NCBI GenBank assembly: GCA_913055645.1
Contig: CAJXLC010000004.1
Coordinates: 1 to 64,000 of the forward strand
Direction: 5' to 3'
DNA length: 64,000 nt
Source of the DNA: an uncultured Pseudomonadota bacterium
Lineage (GTDB): Bacteria > Pseudomonadota > Zetaproteobacteria > Mariprofundales > Mariprofundaceae
Under the pieces are notes generated by a model. It ran no database searches. It was not told where the DNA came from and was given only the letters and a program-made list of their open reading frames with translations. A program made the translations under genes and the position numbers. Positions 32,355-42,546 of this stretch are shown here, piece after piece. Within the stretch, counting starts at the first letter, position 1. The number at the start of each line of letters is the position of its first letter.

Positions 32355-35069
32355 TTAATCAGATATGCTAACAGAACCCAATAATGCCTGCACATTTTTT
32401 AGAATATCATCGCCATTGAGATGTTGTTTAACCATATACGTATCAGCACCCGACTCCATCGCACGCATACGATCTTCTGCACTCTCACGCGTTGAAATAA
32501 TCATCACTGGCAAGTCTTCATATTCAGGCTGATTACGAATGCGTCGAACAAAACCAAAACCATCCAAACGCGGCATTTCCAAATCCGTCACGACCATGTC
32601 ATACGAGCTAGTTTCTAGCTTCTCAAGCCCATCAAGACCATCAATCGCCGTATCCACAGTAAAACCAATACTTTCAAAAATACCTTTCTCTACTTCGCGT
32701 GCGATAAGAGAATCTTCCACAAGTAATATCTTGCAATGAATTTTTTCTTCATCGCTTACATCAATTTCAATCGTCTGATCTGGTGCTGTACGACCCATTT
32801 CTTTAATGCCGTAAGGCTCTAACAGCATGACTATAGAGCCATCGTCAGCAATGGTATTGCCCATCAAACCTTGTGGCTGATAGCGTTTAATATATGGGTC
32901 AAGGTTTCGAACCACAACCTCAACATCGTCCATCAACTCATCCACCACAATACCTACGTAACCTTCAATATGTTCAGCAATAAGCACATTGGGTGTCTTA
33001 GACAACACTGCATCAGCACCTTCGCCACTCAACATGCGTCGCATATCCACAATAGGAACTTGGTGTTTTCCATACATAATAAACTGTTTATCACCCGCTC
33101 CTGCCTTCAATGCTTGCTTATTTAACGGAATCGCTTGCTCAACCATATGCGTTAACATACCAAAACGAACATTGCCCATACGAAACATGAGAGCCTTCTG
33201 CACCGCAATACTCACAGGCAGTGATAAAACAAAGCGCGTGCCCTGACCTTTTTCAGTATGAATACGAATCGAACCCGTTAGGCGACGTATCGTATCTTGT
33301 ACCACATTCATACCAATGCCTCGACCTGATGTCGCATCCACTTCTTCTTTGGTTGAAAAGCCAGGGCGAAAAATCATTTCAAGAATTTCAGCAGAATCCA
33401 TGTTATCTGCTTCAACCTGCGTGGTCACACCGCGTTCAACGGCCACTTCTTTCATTCTATCAACATCAAGACCTTGTCCATCATCCACCACTTCAATGCG
33501 CACTTCACTTCCACTCAACCTTGCAATAACCGCAACCTGACCTTCTTCAGGTTTTCCCAAAGCCAAACGTTCTTCAGGTGATTCAATGCCGTGAGCAACC
33601 GCGTTATTCAACAAGTGAACCAAAGGTTCAACCAACGACTCTGCCACCCCTTGATCCACCTCTAGGGTTTTACCACCAATGAGCAATCGCGCACGCTTAT
33701 TTAAACGAACAGCGGCATCGCGGACGGCACGAGGAAAGGTTGAAAAAATACTATCCAATGGTCGCAACATCAATGACAATACTTGATCTCGTAAATCCCT
33801 GTGTACCAATGCATCACGTTGTTTTGAGACATTTAATTCTTCAATAAAATGCCGCTGTTTGCGCATTAGGCCTTCAAAGCTACGTTCCAATGAATGTATC
33901 AATAGCTCACGCTTATTTTCATCAAAATCAGTGAGTGATTTAGAAAAATAACGCCATTCCCGCTGCAAGCCTCTTAACTCTGAGCCCATCTCTAAAACAG
34001 TCTGCTCAAAACTACCACCACGTGATTGCTCGGTACTCAACTCAACAACTTGATTGGATAGGTTCTCAAGGCGCTCTGCATCCACCCGCAAAAAACGACC
34101 CGAACTACGGCGTTGAGCTATTGTTTTCATTTCAATCTTAGCAATATCGGGGCGATACGTATCAGCATCAGAAAACGCATTTTCTGGCAATGGTGTAAGT
34201 TCATCACTTTGCACAGTATTGTCTTCTTTATCTTCAACACCTTCAGTAAGCTCTGATACAAGTCTTGTAACTTCAAGGTCATCAGCAACTTCTGTTACGC
34301 CGTCGGAAGGTATATCCAATTCATCCGTCAAAGCACCGAGGTCTAATTCATCAGGTAACTCAACCTGTATTTCTTTGGCATCTTGGCTCAACTTCTCTTT
34401 GGCACGCTCAGCCTTCCATAAGTCAGCCTCATCAGCACCAATCAAACCTGAAAAGTCTTGTTTAGGTTTTTTATTACTCTGCTTTTCATTCGCTATAGAA
34501 GCACTATTAGCATCCGTTTCAGGTAAAGAATCTAAATCAACAGTAAGTCCATCATCTTGAACCCAAGATGCTAAATCAGGCATCTCCTCATCCAAACCAA
34601 GCTCAATCGTCTCTAACCCTATACCCTCACTGACTTGCTGCTCTTCACTAACTTCTGTTAACCCTTCTGGTAAAGCTTCTTCTTTTGCGGTCTCTAACAA
34701 AGCATTATATTTTTCACGTAATGGTTCTAGATCAATATTTTTCTGAGCATCTGGATCTTGCAAACGAACATCAAGTTCATCGTGTAAATCATACAAGAAC
34801 TGCGTCATCGCAGGTATGCGCCATGATGGATTTTCAATCAGTTGTTCCATCACATCTTCAAATAGATGTGCAGCCCCTCCAATATCACTAACCCCTAGCA
34901 TCAACGCCGAGCCTTTAATGGTATGTGCATCTCGGCGCAGAGCAATTAAACCCTCTGAATCTAAACCGCCCGATTCAAAAGCCACAAGCCCCTGATTCAT
35001 CGAATTTAAGCGCTCACGAGCCTCATCAAAAAAAGAAGCTAAAAAATTGGATAGGTCGAAATCAGCCAA
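32355..35069 (-). CDS. CheA-type kinase with C-terminal receiver (PilL/ChpA-like)
   Basis: 904 residues. Order: Hpt domain with HTIKGSALMLG (phosphorylated His near 48), long acidic linker (about 130-310), dimerisation region, HATPase (LLNNAVAHGIESPEER, DDGQGLD, SGRGIGMNVV), CheW-like coupling domain, then receiver (LLVEDS, DMVVTDLEMPRLDGFGF, Lys in YMVKQ). It receives signals from the MCP through CheW and phosphorylates receivers, here its own and probably that of the PilB-REC protein. A single Hpt differs from the many in ChpA. The start is TTG. Last gene of the operon. Confidence 0.9.
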   Translation of the reverse strand: MADFDLSNFLASFFDEARERLNSMNQGLVAFESGGLDSEGLIALRRDAHTIKGSALMLGVSDIGGAAHLFEDVMEQLIENPSWRIPAMTQFLYDLHDELDVRLQDPDAQKNIDLEPLREKYNALLETAKEEALPEGLTEVSEEQQVSEGIGLETIELGLDEEMPDLASWVQDDGLTVDLDSLPETDANSASIANEKQSNKKPKQDFSGLIGADEADLWKAERAKEKLSQDAKEIQVELPDELDLGALTDELDIPSDGVTEVADDLEVTRLVSELTEGVEDKEDNTVQSDELTPLPENAFSDADTYRPDIAKIEMKTIAQRRSSGRFLRVDAERLENLSNQVVELSTEQSRGGSFEQTVLEMGSELRGLQREWRYFSKSLTDFDENKRELLIHSLERSFEGLMRKQRHFIEELNVSKQRDALVHRDLRDQVLSLMLRPLDSIFSTFPRAVRDAAVRLNKRARLLIGGKTLEVDQGVAESLVEPLVHLLNNAVAHGIESPEERLALGKPEEGQVAVIARLSGSEVRIEVVDDGQGLDVDRMKEVAVERGVTTQVEADNMDSAEILEMIFRPGFSTKEEVDATSGRGIGMNVVQDTIRRLTGSIRIHTEKGQGTRFVLSLPVSIAVQKALMFRMGNVRFGMLTHMVEQAIPLNKQALKAGAGDKQFIMYGKHQVPIVDMRRMLSGEGADAVLSKTPNVLIAEHIEGYVGIVVDELMDDVEVVVRNLDPYIKRYQPQGLMGNTIADDGSIVMLLEPYGIKEMGRTAPDQTIEIDVSDEEKIHCKILLVEDSLIAREVEKGIFESIGFTVDTAIDGLDGLEKLETSSYDMVVTDLEMPRLDGFGFVRRIRNQPEYEDLPVMIISTRESAEDRMRAMESGADTYMVKQHLNGDDILKNVQALLGSVSISD

Positions 35070-35088
35070 AGAAAGCTCTCAGCCCTAA

Positions 35089-36546
35089 CTAAATTAGTTT
35101 CTGCAGATCAGCTGCCACATCATTCAAACGATAAGATGCATCGCGAGATTTCTGCATCTGCGATGCTGAATCTTGTAATAAATCCGAGATTTGACGCATG
35201 GTCAATACAAACTCTTGCGAGCTTTCATCCTGTCGCCCAGTCGCTTGTGCGATGGTACGCACAGCTTGACTTGTTTTCTCTGACATGTTCTGCATTTTAT
35301 CTAATGCTTCACTGGCACGTTCGGCAATTTTCACACCTTGCTCCACCTCTTCAAGACCAGAACGCGTTACTTCAATCGATTCCTGTGTCGAAACATGCAC
35401 ATCATCCACTACGACTTGGATTTCTTCTGTAAATTGTCTTGCTCGCTCTGACAGTCGACGCACTTCACCAGCCACAACCGCAAATCGTTTACCAAACTCA
35501 CCTGCCGCAGCAGACTCAATTGATGCATTCAATGCCAATAAATGGGTTTCATCGGCAAGTTCCTGAATTGAACTAATGGAATCAAGAATTTGCTCTGCTT
35601 TACGACCCGCATCTGTCACTTTCTCAGCAATTGTTGTCACTTCTTGACGAATTCTATCCATGTAACCAATAGCTTCATTCACCGCTTTGGAACCATCTTG
35701 AGCAGATGATGCCGTTGCCATTGCAATGCGCTCGACGCTTGCCGCCGTAACCGCAATTTTTTTCGCGGCCTCGGACATATCTTCAAGCTCTTCTGTCACC
35801 CCAGCCACAGACATAGCCTGTGTATTCGAAGCAGTCGCTTGCTGGTCAACTGCAGTCAAAATTTCATCTGACCCACCTGTCACACCTTTTGCCATTTCAG
35901 AAATTGTGCCTGAAATATTGGTGACAAAACTTCGATTAAAGAATGCCATTACGAACACAATAAATACAATGATTGCCACATTAATAAGTGAATATGTCGC
36001 AAGTTGATCTTCTTTACCTTGACGCTCCGAATCCAACTGCGTTGCCAAGCGTGATGCCACATCATTTAGCTTTCCCTGTGCCACAAACACCAAGCTTTGT
36101 GCCACCACGGTCACATTACTTGCCATCTCAGAAGAAATTTTACCACTGGTGATATCTTCGGAAATTTTAATAACTTCCTCCATTAAATCATGTACTTCAG
36201 TCAAGGTCTTTACATCTCCTGCATCCAAAGAAGGAAGTTGGTTCACCTGCCCATAAAGACGCAAGAAATCATCCGATGCTCTCTTAATCTTATCAATGTC
36301 CAGCTTATTTCCCGTCAATGTAAAGTCATTCAATGGTAAAAGAACGTTGGGCAAAGAACCTTTAAAACGTTCCAATGTTGTTTGCTGCCCATAAAGATTA
36401 GAAAGATCTCGCACACCATCACCCGCACGGTTAAATGCCACAAACACCGTGCCAATCAGTACAGCAAATAGAATCACAGAAACCACAATATTTCGCCGCG
36501 CCAAGTCCCTTATACTTTTTACATCACGTTTCTTTTCTTCTACCAT
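35089..36546 (-). CDS. Methyl-accepting chemotaxis protein
   Basis: 485 residues: helix 1 (about 20-42), a periplasmic helical-bundle sensor of about 140 residues, helix 2 (about 185-205), then the long signalling coiled coil. The hairpin tip reads LADETHLLALNASIESAAAGE with GKRFAVVAGEVRRLSERA. Canonical receptors have IEAARAGE, so the tip Arg is replaced by Ala here. No C-terminal CheR-binding pentapeptide. The ATG used is preceded by GGAGAG; an upstream GTG would swallow that site. It sits between CheW and CheA genes, as PilJ does. Confidence 0.88.
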   Translation of the reverse strand: MVEEKKRDVKSIRDLARRNIVVSVILFAVLIGTVFVAFNRAGDGVRDLSNLYGQQTTLERFKGSLPNVLLPLNDFTLTGNKLDIDKIKRASDDFLRLYGQVNQLPSLDAGDVKTLTEVHDLMEEVIKISEDITSGKISSEMASNVTVVAQSLVFVAQGKLNDVASRLATQLDSERQGKEDQLATYSLINVAIIVFIVFVMAFFNRSFVTNISGTISEMAKGVTGGSDEILTAVDQQATASNTQAMSVAGVTEELEDMSEAAKKIAVTAASVERIAMATASSAQDGSKAVNEAIGYMDRIRQEVTTIAEKVTDAGRKAEQILDSISSIQELADETHLLALNASIESAAAGEFGKRFAVVAGEVRRLSERARQFTEEIQVVVDDVHVSTQESIEVTRSGLEEVEQGVKIAERASEALDKMQNMSEKTSQAVRTIAQATGRQDESSQEFVLTMRQISDLLQDSASQMQKSRDASYRLNDVAADLQKLI

Positions 36547-36660
36547 AAGTCTCTCCACAAGCTTTCTTGTTTTCTAAGATTACTAAATTTCACGCACAAG
36601 TTAATAGTGAGTGCATAGTGCATGATTCATAGCTTTAATCAATACACAAACATCAACTTG

Positions 36661-37152
36661 CTATGCGAATAGCGCCGCCGCATCTATGACACGGTATGCA
36701 TGCCCATCGATATTTATGCTGCCACGAAAAAATTCACTTGAATCATCATTTAGCTCAGACAATTCACTTTCTTTAACCCTAAACAGCTCAGACACACTAT
36801 CCACCCGCAAAGCCAAATTCATAACAGAATGCCTTAAACTCACAAAACGGCTTGCTGCACTATCCTCAGCAGCTTTCCCCTCAAGATGCATCACACGACA
36901 CGGATCAATCACACACAGAATATGCCCATGAACATTACACACGCCGAGCAAATGATCTGGTGCCATAGGCACTAAACTTAATGGCTGTAAACGAATGACT
37001 TCCGAAACATCCGATACAGGAATCAATACCGACTCGTTTGCGATATTAATCTGCATCAATTCAGCATAAGCAGTACTCATTTCAGGCATCGAACCATCAT
37101 CTTGCAAAACTTTCTCTGTTATGCTCTGCTCTACTTCCTCACTTTCCTGCAT
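36661..37152 (-). CDS. CheW-like coupling protein
   Basis: 163 residues. After about 25 acidic residues comes a CheW domain: ANESVLIPVSDVSEVIRL, LLGVCNVHGHILCVIDP and a final YRVIDAAALF. It links the MCP to the CheA-type kinase. Ribosome site AGGGAGGAG. It starts two bases from the PilB-REC stop, so the two are translated together. Confidence 0.85.
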   Translation of the reverse strand: MQESEEVEQSITEKVLQDDGSMPEMSTAYAELMQINIANESVLIPVSDVSEVIRLQPLSLVPMAPDHLLGVCNVHGHILCVIDPCRVMHLEGKAAEDSAASRFVSLRHSVMNLALRVDSVSELFRVKESELSELNDDSSEFFRGSINIDGHAYRVIDAAALFA

Positions 37153-37154
37153 GG

Positions 37155-39359
37155 TTAACTCCTCCCTTGGGCAGCTGCACTAATGCGTGCATACATTGTA
37201 AGAATCTTGCGTACCCGAGCTTGTAACTTCATCGGCTCTACAGGCTTACAGATATAATCATCAGCTCCAGAATCAAGTAAAAATACCTCATCATCTTCAT
37301 CTTTACGTGATGTTAAAAGAATCAAAGGAATGCCGCCAAAACCAGGATGTTCACGCACTTTTTCTACAAACTCTAAGCCAGACATATTGGGCATTTCATA
37401 ATCTGTAACCACCAAATCAATAGATGTTGATAAGCGTTGCAAAATATCCCAACCCTGTTGCCCATCCTCTGCCTCTAAGACCTCAAAACCATCCGATTGC
37501 AAAACAAATTTCACAAGGTTCCGAATACTCGTTGAATCATCGACAACCAATATTGTTTTTTTTCCTGAGTTCATCGACAAGGATGAACGTTTCACATCCC
37601 TCATTTTTACAGCTGCACCCAAAGACATCAAGCTTCCATCAGAGGTTAGTCGCTCAGCAAGTTTAAATCCTTCTGGAGACGTAGAATTACGCAACACCTC
37701 AGCAATGCTTGTTAAGCCAGCCAAAGCCTTATTCAAACCATCTTCAAATAAACAAAACATACCTTCTTCACGGGCTGCTAGCATCAAATCACTATCTGCT
37801 GCACCGCGCGCTATCAGCTCCTTCATGCGATCATTCACGTACAAAACCTCATGCACACCCAAACGACCTTTATAACCAATATTCATACAAGCCTTACAGC
37901 CAACTGGCTCATAAAACATTAGTCCTTCGGGGATAGCAAAGCGCTCACAAAACTCTTTATCAGGTCGCACCTTCTTTTTGCACTTCGGACATAAACGACG
38001 TGCCAAACGCTGCGCTACCACCAAATTCAACGATGATGCCAACATGCTTGACTCTATGCCCATTTCTATCAAACGCGTAATCGTGGATGGCGCATCATTG
38101 GTATGCAGTGTTGAAAGTACCAAATGCCCTGTTTGAGCCGCATGCAGCGCAATTTCAGCCGTTTCTTCATCACGGATCTCACCCACCATGACAACATCAG
38201 GATCCTGTCGCAAAATAGATCGTAAAGCAGCGGCAAATGTCATCCCAGATTTTGGATTCACTTGCACCTGATTGATGCCCTTCAATTGAAATTCAACAGG
38301 GTCTTCCACTGTAATTAGATTACTTTCTGCATCATTGATGTGATGCAAGAATGAATAAAGTGTGGTTGTTTTACCCGAACCAGTCGGCCCTGTAACCAAC
38401 ACTGCACCTGTCGGTCTGGCAATGCATTCACGTACACGTTGATCCGCCAATTTTTCAAAGCCTAAAACATTCAAGTCTAATGATAGACCACTTTTATCTA
38501 AAATACGCAGTACCGCTTTCTCACCATGCATCGAAGGTAACGTTGATACACGCATATCAAAACTTTTGCCCCACAGTTTCACACGCGTACGGCCATCTTG
38601 CGGTGTTCGTGTATTGGAAATATCCAAGTTGGATATAATTTTAATACGTGAAAGCACCAAAGGGTGCGCCTTTACAGGAAATTTCAGTGCCGCGCGTAAA
38701 CGTCCATCTACACGCATACGAACCACACTTACTCGCTCACCCGCTTCAATATGAATATCCGATGAACCCATTTTCATCGCCTGAACCATAATACCATTCA
38801 CCAATTTAATAATCGGTGAATCAGCCGCACCTTTTTTCAGCGCCGCAATATCAGTGTCATCTTTATCTTCATCTCTTGCTGTCGAAAAGCTACCGTCCTC
38901 TTCCAAACTGGACATCGCATCTTCAAAAGCTGCGTCACCTTGATAAAGCTCTCGAATTTTCTTTTGAATAGCATCAGGACGCGCTAAAATTGCTTTAACA
39001 CGTCGCCCTAATTTAAACTGTAAGGCATCCAAAGCAGAAAAATCCATTGGATTACCCATTGCCACAATCAGTTCGCCACCCTGCTCACCCACTGGGATAA
39101 AAGAAAAATCCAAACAAAGCTTCTCAGGGCACTTCTTTAAAATTTCTTCTCTGGGCTTAAAACTAGAAACATCCAAATAGGGAACCTTGTAAATACGCGC
39201 AAGCGTTTGTAACACGACCTCTGCATCAACTCCATCAACAGTAAGCAAAGAAAATAACAAGCCTTTTTTCTCAGTTTCTTGCATTTGTAAAGCATCATCA
39301 ATCTGCTCTTGAGAGACGATTCCACTTTCCACCAAATGACGCTGTTGCGCTAATAACAT
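37155..39359 (-). CDS. PilB/GspE-type secretion ATPase fused to a receiver domain
   Basis: 734 residues. Residues 1-150 are a GspE/MshE N-terminal domain. The ATPase core follows: Walker A GPTGSGKTTT near 323, Asp box (LITVEDPVEFQLKGINQVQVN), Walker B (VVMVGEIRDEETAEIALHAAQTGHLVLSTLHTN region) and a tetra-Cys zinc site (CPKC near 455, CKAC near 490). The core ends near 570. Residues about 600-725 form a full response-regulator receiver (LVVDDS, VVTDYEMPNMSG, YICKP) with its Asp and Lys. PilB drives type IV pilus extension; a fused receiver would put the motor under direct control of the CheA kinase encoded downstream. First gene of the chemosensory operon. Confidence 0.92.
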   Translation of the reverse strand: MLLAQQRHLVESGIVSQEQIDDALQMQETEKKGLLFSLLTVDGVDAEVVLQTLARIYKVPYLDVSSFKPREEILKKCPEKLCLDFSFIPVGEQGGELIVAMGNPMDFSALDALQFKLGRRVKAILARPDAIQKKIRELYQGDAAFEDAMSSLEEDGSFSTARDEDKDDTDIAALKKGAADSPIIKLVNGIMVQAMKMGSSDIHIEAGERVSVVRMRVDGRLRAALKFPVKAHPLVLSRIKIISNLDISNTRTPQDGRTRVKLWGKSFDMRVSTLPSMHGEKAVLRILDKSGLSLDLNVLGFEKLADQRVRECIARPTGAVLVTGPTGSGKTTTLYSFLHHINDAESNLITVEDPVEFQLKGINQVQVNPKSGMTFAAALRSILRQDPDVVMVGEIRDEETAEIALHAAQTGHLVLSTLHTNDAPSTITRLIEMGIESSMLASSLNLVVAQRLARRLCPKCKKKVRPDKEFCERFAIPEGLMFYEPVGCKACMNIGYKGRLGVHEVLYVNDRMKELIARGAADSDLMLAAREEGMFCLFEDGLNKALAGLTSIAEVLRNSTSPEGFKLAERLTSDGSLMSLGAAVKMRDVKRSSLSMNSGKKTILVVDDSTSIRNLVKFVLQSDGFEVLEAEDGQQGWDILQRLSTSIDLVVTDYEMPNMSGLEFVEKVREHPGFGGIPLILLTSRKDEDDEVFLLDSGADDYICKPVEPMKLQARVRKILTMYARISAAAQGRS

Positions 39360-39601
39360 ATAAAACCCATATCTCTCCTAAGGGAAGGATTAATACACGT
39401 GAACATAATGGTCTACCCAGCTAAAATCAAGCCAATGATTTGAATGGTCAACTCATAATTACCTAGCAAGAAAAAGTGATATTTTCACATGCAGATAATC
39501 ATCTTGCTTCCAATAGCCTACTAGATGATTTTCCCCTCTCATTACTCAAAAGCATTTCACTAAATCATATGCTTTACAAAATTAGGCGTTAGTCTGCCGC
39601 A

Positions 39602-40888
39602 ATGTTAAATCAAAAAATGTCTATACTTACATTATTTTGTATTTCCACATTACTGATGCTTAGCGCCTGCTCACATGCGCTAAAAACAACATCATTACCC
39701 CTGCCTACAAGCACGGAAAAGCCAACTGCCTCCCTAGAAAAAAAACTTAAAAACATTCAAGAAAGTACAAACCGCGTATCACAGGATCCATTCTTACAAG
39801 GACTACTACCCCAAGACATTGCTCGCGCCCAAGCTTCAGCGAAAAAACATATACTTCCACACTGGTCACGTATCATGAAGCGTTCAACCTTTGTGCGCCA
39901 ACGCCTTATCGACACATTGGTAAGCATGCATGCACCGCTTTCACTACAACTTATTCCCATTGTAGAATCAGGTTACCAGCCATATGCATTGTCTCGCACA
40001 GGCGCGATGGGTTTATGGCAACTTATGCCTGGTACTGCCAAGCATCTTGGCATTAAAAAGAACCGTTATATAGATGGTCGCCGCAACGTGGAAAAATCAA
40101 CCCGTGCTGCTGTTACATATTTACAAACACAATACAAACGTTTTGGTAACTGGCCATTGGCATTTGCTGCCTACAATATGGGGCCGTATGGCCTTGCAAA
40201 ACGCTTGAAAAAAACGGCATGGACATTGGACAATGGCCTAGAAAATATGCCCGTGCCCATAGAAACTCGTAATTATGTACGACAAATCATTGGTCTGACT
40301 GCCTTATTTAACATGCAAACCATTAGCTTTCCGGACCCTATTCCAACCCAAGTAATGACTTTGCATGCTCCTGTTGACCTTAAACAACTTGCAAACTCAT
40401 CCAAGCTGCCCAAGTCACTTTTATTTCGAATCAATCCAGGCTTACACTATAGCCAATATTTACGACATGATATCACGATTCATGCCCCTAAAGAAAGCCT
40501 TCTTTCATTGCAAAAACAACAAGATTTCCATCGCCCCAAATATATTAAAGTCAAAGTTCGATCAGGCGACTCATTGTGGAAACTGGCACATCAGCATCAT
40601 ACCAATGTTACCCACCTACACAAACTCAACCCCAAACTTCCACGCACCTTAAAAATAGGTATGCCTATTACTGTACCGGCTTATTCTTTTGCGCGCGCTA
40701 CAGCAACCAGTAACCCCTTGTTATCCCAAGGTCGCCGTATTCGTTATAAAGTCCACAAAGGCGATTCTTTATGGAGCATCTCTAGACGCTTTGGCACATC
40801 CACACACGCCATTTCCCGTGCCAATCAACTATCTAAAAATGCAATCATTCGTCCTGGAGACAGATTATGGATTCTAGCTCGTATTTAG
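39602..40888 (+). CDS. mltD: Membrane-bound lytic transglycosylase MltD with two LysM
   Basis: 428 residues: lipobox MLSAC, then a lysozyme-like SLT domain (LIPIVESGYQPYALSRTGAMGLWQLMPGT with the catalytic Glu, AAYNMGPYGL) and two C-terminal LysM domains (VRSGDSLWKLAHQHH, VHKGDSLWSISRRFG) that bind peptidoglycan. It cleaves murein glycan strands with formation of 1,6-anhydro ends. Its last 22 bases overlap the start of the peptide-binding protein gene in another frame. Confidence 0.93.
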   Translation: MLNQKMSILTLFCISTLLMLSACSHALKTTSLPLPTSTEKPTASLEKKLKNIQESTNRVSQDPFLQGLLPQDIARAQASAKKHILPHWSRIMKRSTFVRQRLIDTLVSMHAPLSLQLIPIVESGYQPYALSRTGAMGLWQLMPGTAKHLGIKKNRYIDGRRNVEKSTRAAVTYLQTQYKRFGNWPLAFAAYNMGPYGLAKRLKKTAWTLDNGLENMPVPIETRNYVRQIIGLTALFNMQTISFPDPIPTQVMTLHAPVDLKQLANSSKLPKSLLFRINPGLHYSQYLRHDITIHAPKESLLSLQKQQDFHRPKYIKVKVRSGDSLWKLAHQHHTNVTHLHKLNPKLPRTLKIGMPITVPAYSFARATATSNPLLSQGRRIRYKVHKGDSLWSISRRFGTSTHAISRANQLSKNAIIRPGDRLWILARI

Positions 40889-42537
40889 TTCGTCTATGTT
40901 TTATTTTTACGCTACTTGGCTTACTCACTGCTTGCTCATCTGAGTCCAGCACACAACCAAGTGCTTCATCTAACACCATCAGCGATAACACCCCTGCTTT
41001 TGGTGACCGCCTTATCACTGCATCTATTGGCGATGCTTCAACACTGATTCCTATGATTGCAGGCGATAGTGCTAGCCATGAAATCGCAGGCTGGTTATAT
41101 CAACCCCTTCTAAAATTTGATAAAAATTTAAATATTACAGGACAACTTGCCCAATCTTGGGATGTGTCTGATGACGGACTCAGCATCAGCTTTCATCTTC
41201 GTCCAAATGTTACTTGGAGTGATGGCAAGCCTTTCACATCAGAGGATTGTGCGTTCACATTGGCATTGATTCAAGATGAGCATACCCAAAGTGCCTACAA
41301 ATCCGATTATGCCAAAGTAACATCTTTTGAAACCCCTGATAAACAAACCTTTGTTGTGCATTACAAAGAAGTTTATTCCCCTGCTCTTTCCACATGGGCA
41401 GGTTTGGCAATCATGCCCAAACATATCTTTGAACACGAAGATATTATGCATACAGATTTGGCACGTCACCCCAAAGCCACTCTAGGCGCATATATGTTAA
41501 AGGATTGGCAAGCTCAACAATCCATCACGCTGCAAGCCAACCCCAATTATTACGATGGCAAAGTATGGATTGCAGAGCGCATGACCCGCATTATTCCTGA
41601 TTCAGCCACCCAGTTTTTAGAGCTTACAGCAGGTAATATTGATGAAATGGGGCTAACACCCACCCAATATTCCCGTTTATTTGAAAGTAAACCTGTATTA
41701 AAAGCGCATTATAATCGCTATAAATACCTGCAATCCGTTTACACATATTTAGGCTTCAATCTAAAACGCCCACTCTTTCAAGACCACCGCATACGTGAAG
41801 CTATCGCTTATGCTATTGATCGTCAGGAATTGATTAATGGGGTTTTATTAGGTCACGGTGAAATCATTGCATCACCATACAAGCCCGGCACATCATGGGT
41901 GAATAAATCGCTAAAACCACGTGCTTTTAACCCAGATAAAGCAAGGAATATACTTGCCAGTGCTGGTTGGATTGATTCTGATAAAGATGGTTACCTTGAT
42001 AAACATGGCAAAATGCTTTCATTCACTATTATCACCAATAATGGCAACAAACAACGTGCTGATACGGCAACCATTATTCAACAACGGCTCAAACAAGTCG
42101 GCATAAAAGTGAATGTGCGACTCATCGAATGGTCAGCTTTTATTGAGAATTTCATCAACAAACGTCAATTTGATGCTGTGATTCTAGGCTGGTCACTCAC
42201 GCCTGAACCCGATCAATATAGTATCTGGCATTCATCCCAAACTGGAGCTAGGCAATTTAACTTTTTGAGCTACAGCAATGCCAAGGTTGATAAAGCATTG
42301 ATTGAAGCCACGCGCACCTTTGATAAAAGTAAGCGCAAGCAATGGTATGACATCATGCAACAAGAAATTTATAACGATGTTCCCGTGGTATTTTTATATG
42401 CACCTTACTCATTACCTGCCGTACACAAACGTATTCAAGGCATCAAGTCTGCCCCAGCTGGCATTGGTTATAACAGTGAATTTTGGTATGTTCCCCAAGA
42501 AGCACAAAAATATCAAATCACCAGCATGCAGCCATAA
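40867..42537 (+). CDS. Oligopeptide-binding lipoprotein (SBP family 5)
   Basis: 556 residues with lipobox LLTAC and the ABC family-5 binding-protein fold: LAQSWDVSDDGLSISFHLRPNVTWSDGKPFTSED, YLGFNLKRPLFQDHRIREAIAYAIDR and a closing FWYVPQEAQ. It would capture peptides or similar solutes in the periplasm. GGAGA precedes the ATG, which lies inside mltD. No permease or ATPase gene is nearby. The overlap with mltD suggests murein-peptide recycling as a possible role (inference). Confidence 0.87.
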   Translation: MDSSSYLVRLCFIFTLLGLLTACSSESSTQPSASSNTISDNTPAFGDRLITASIGDASTLIPMIAGDSASHEIAGWLYQPLLKFDKNLNITGQLAQSWDVSDDGLSISFHLRPNVTWSDGKPFTSEDCAFTLALIQDEHTQSAYKSDYAKVTSFETPDKQTFVVHYKEVYSPALSTWAGLAIMPKHIFEHEDIMHTDLARHPKATLGAYMLKDWQAQQSITLQANPNYYDGKVWIAERMTRIIPDSATQFLELTAGNIDEMGLTPTQYSRLFESKPVLKAHYNRYKYLQSVYTYLGFNLKRPLFQDHRIREAIAYAIDRQELINGVLLGHGEIIASPYKPGTSWVNKSLKPRAFNPDKARNILASAGWIDSDKDGYLDKHGKMLSFTIITNNGNKQRADTATIIQQRLKQVGIKVNVRLIEWSAFIENFINKRQFDAVILGWSLTPEPDQYSIWHSSQTGARQFNFLSYSNAKVDKALIEATRTFDKSKRKQWYDIMQQEIYNDVPVVFLYAPYSLPAVHKRIQGIKSAPAGIGYNSEFWYVPQEAQKYQITSMQP

Positions 42538-42546
42538 AACACTCAG

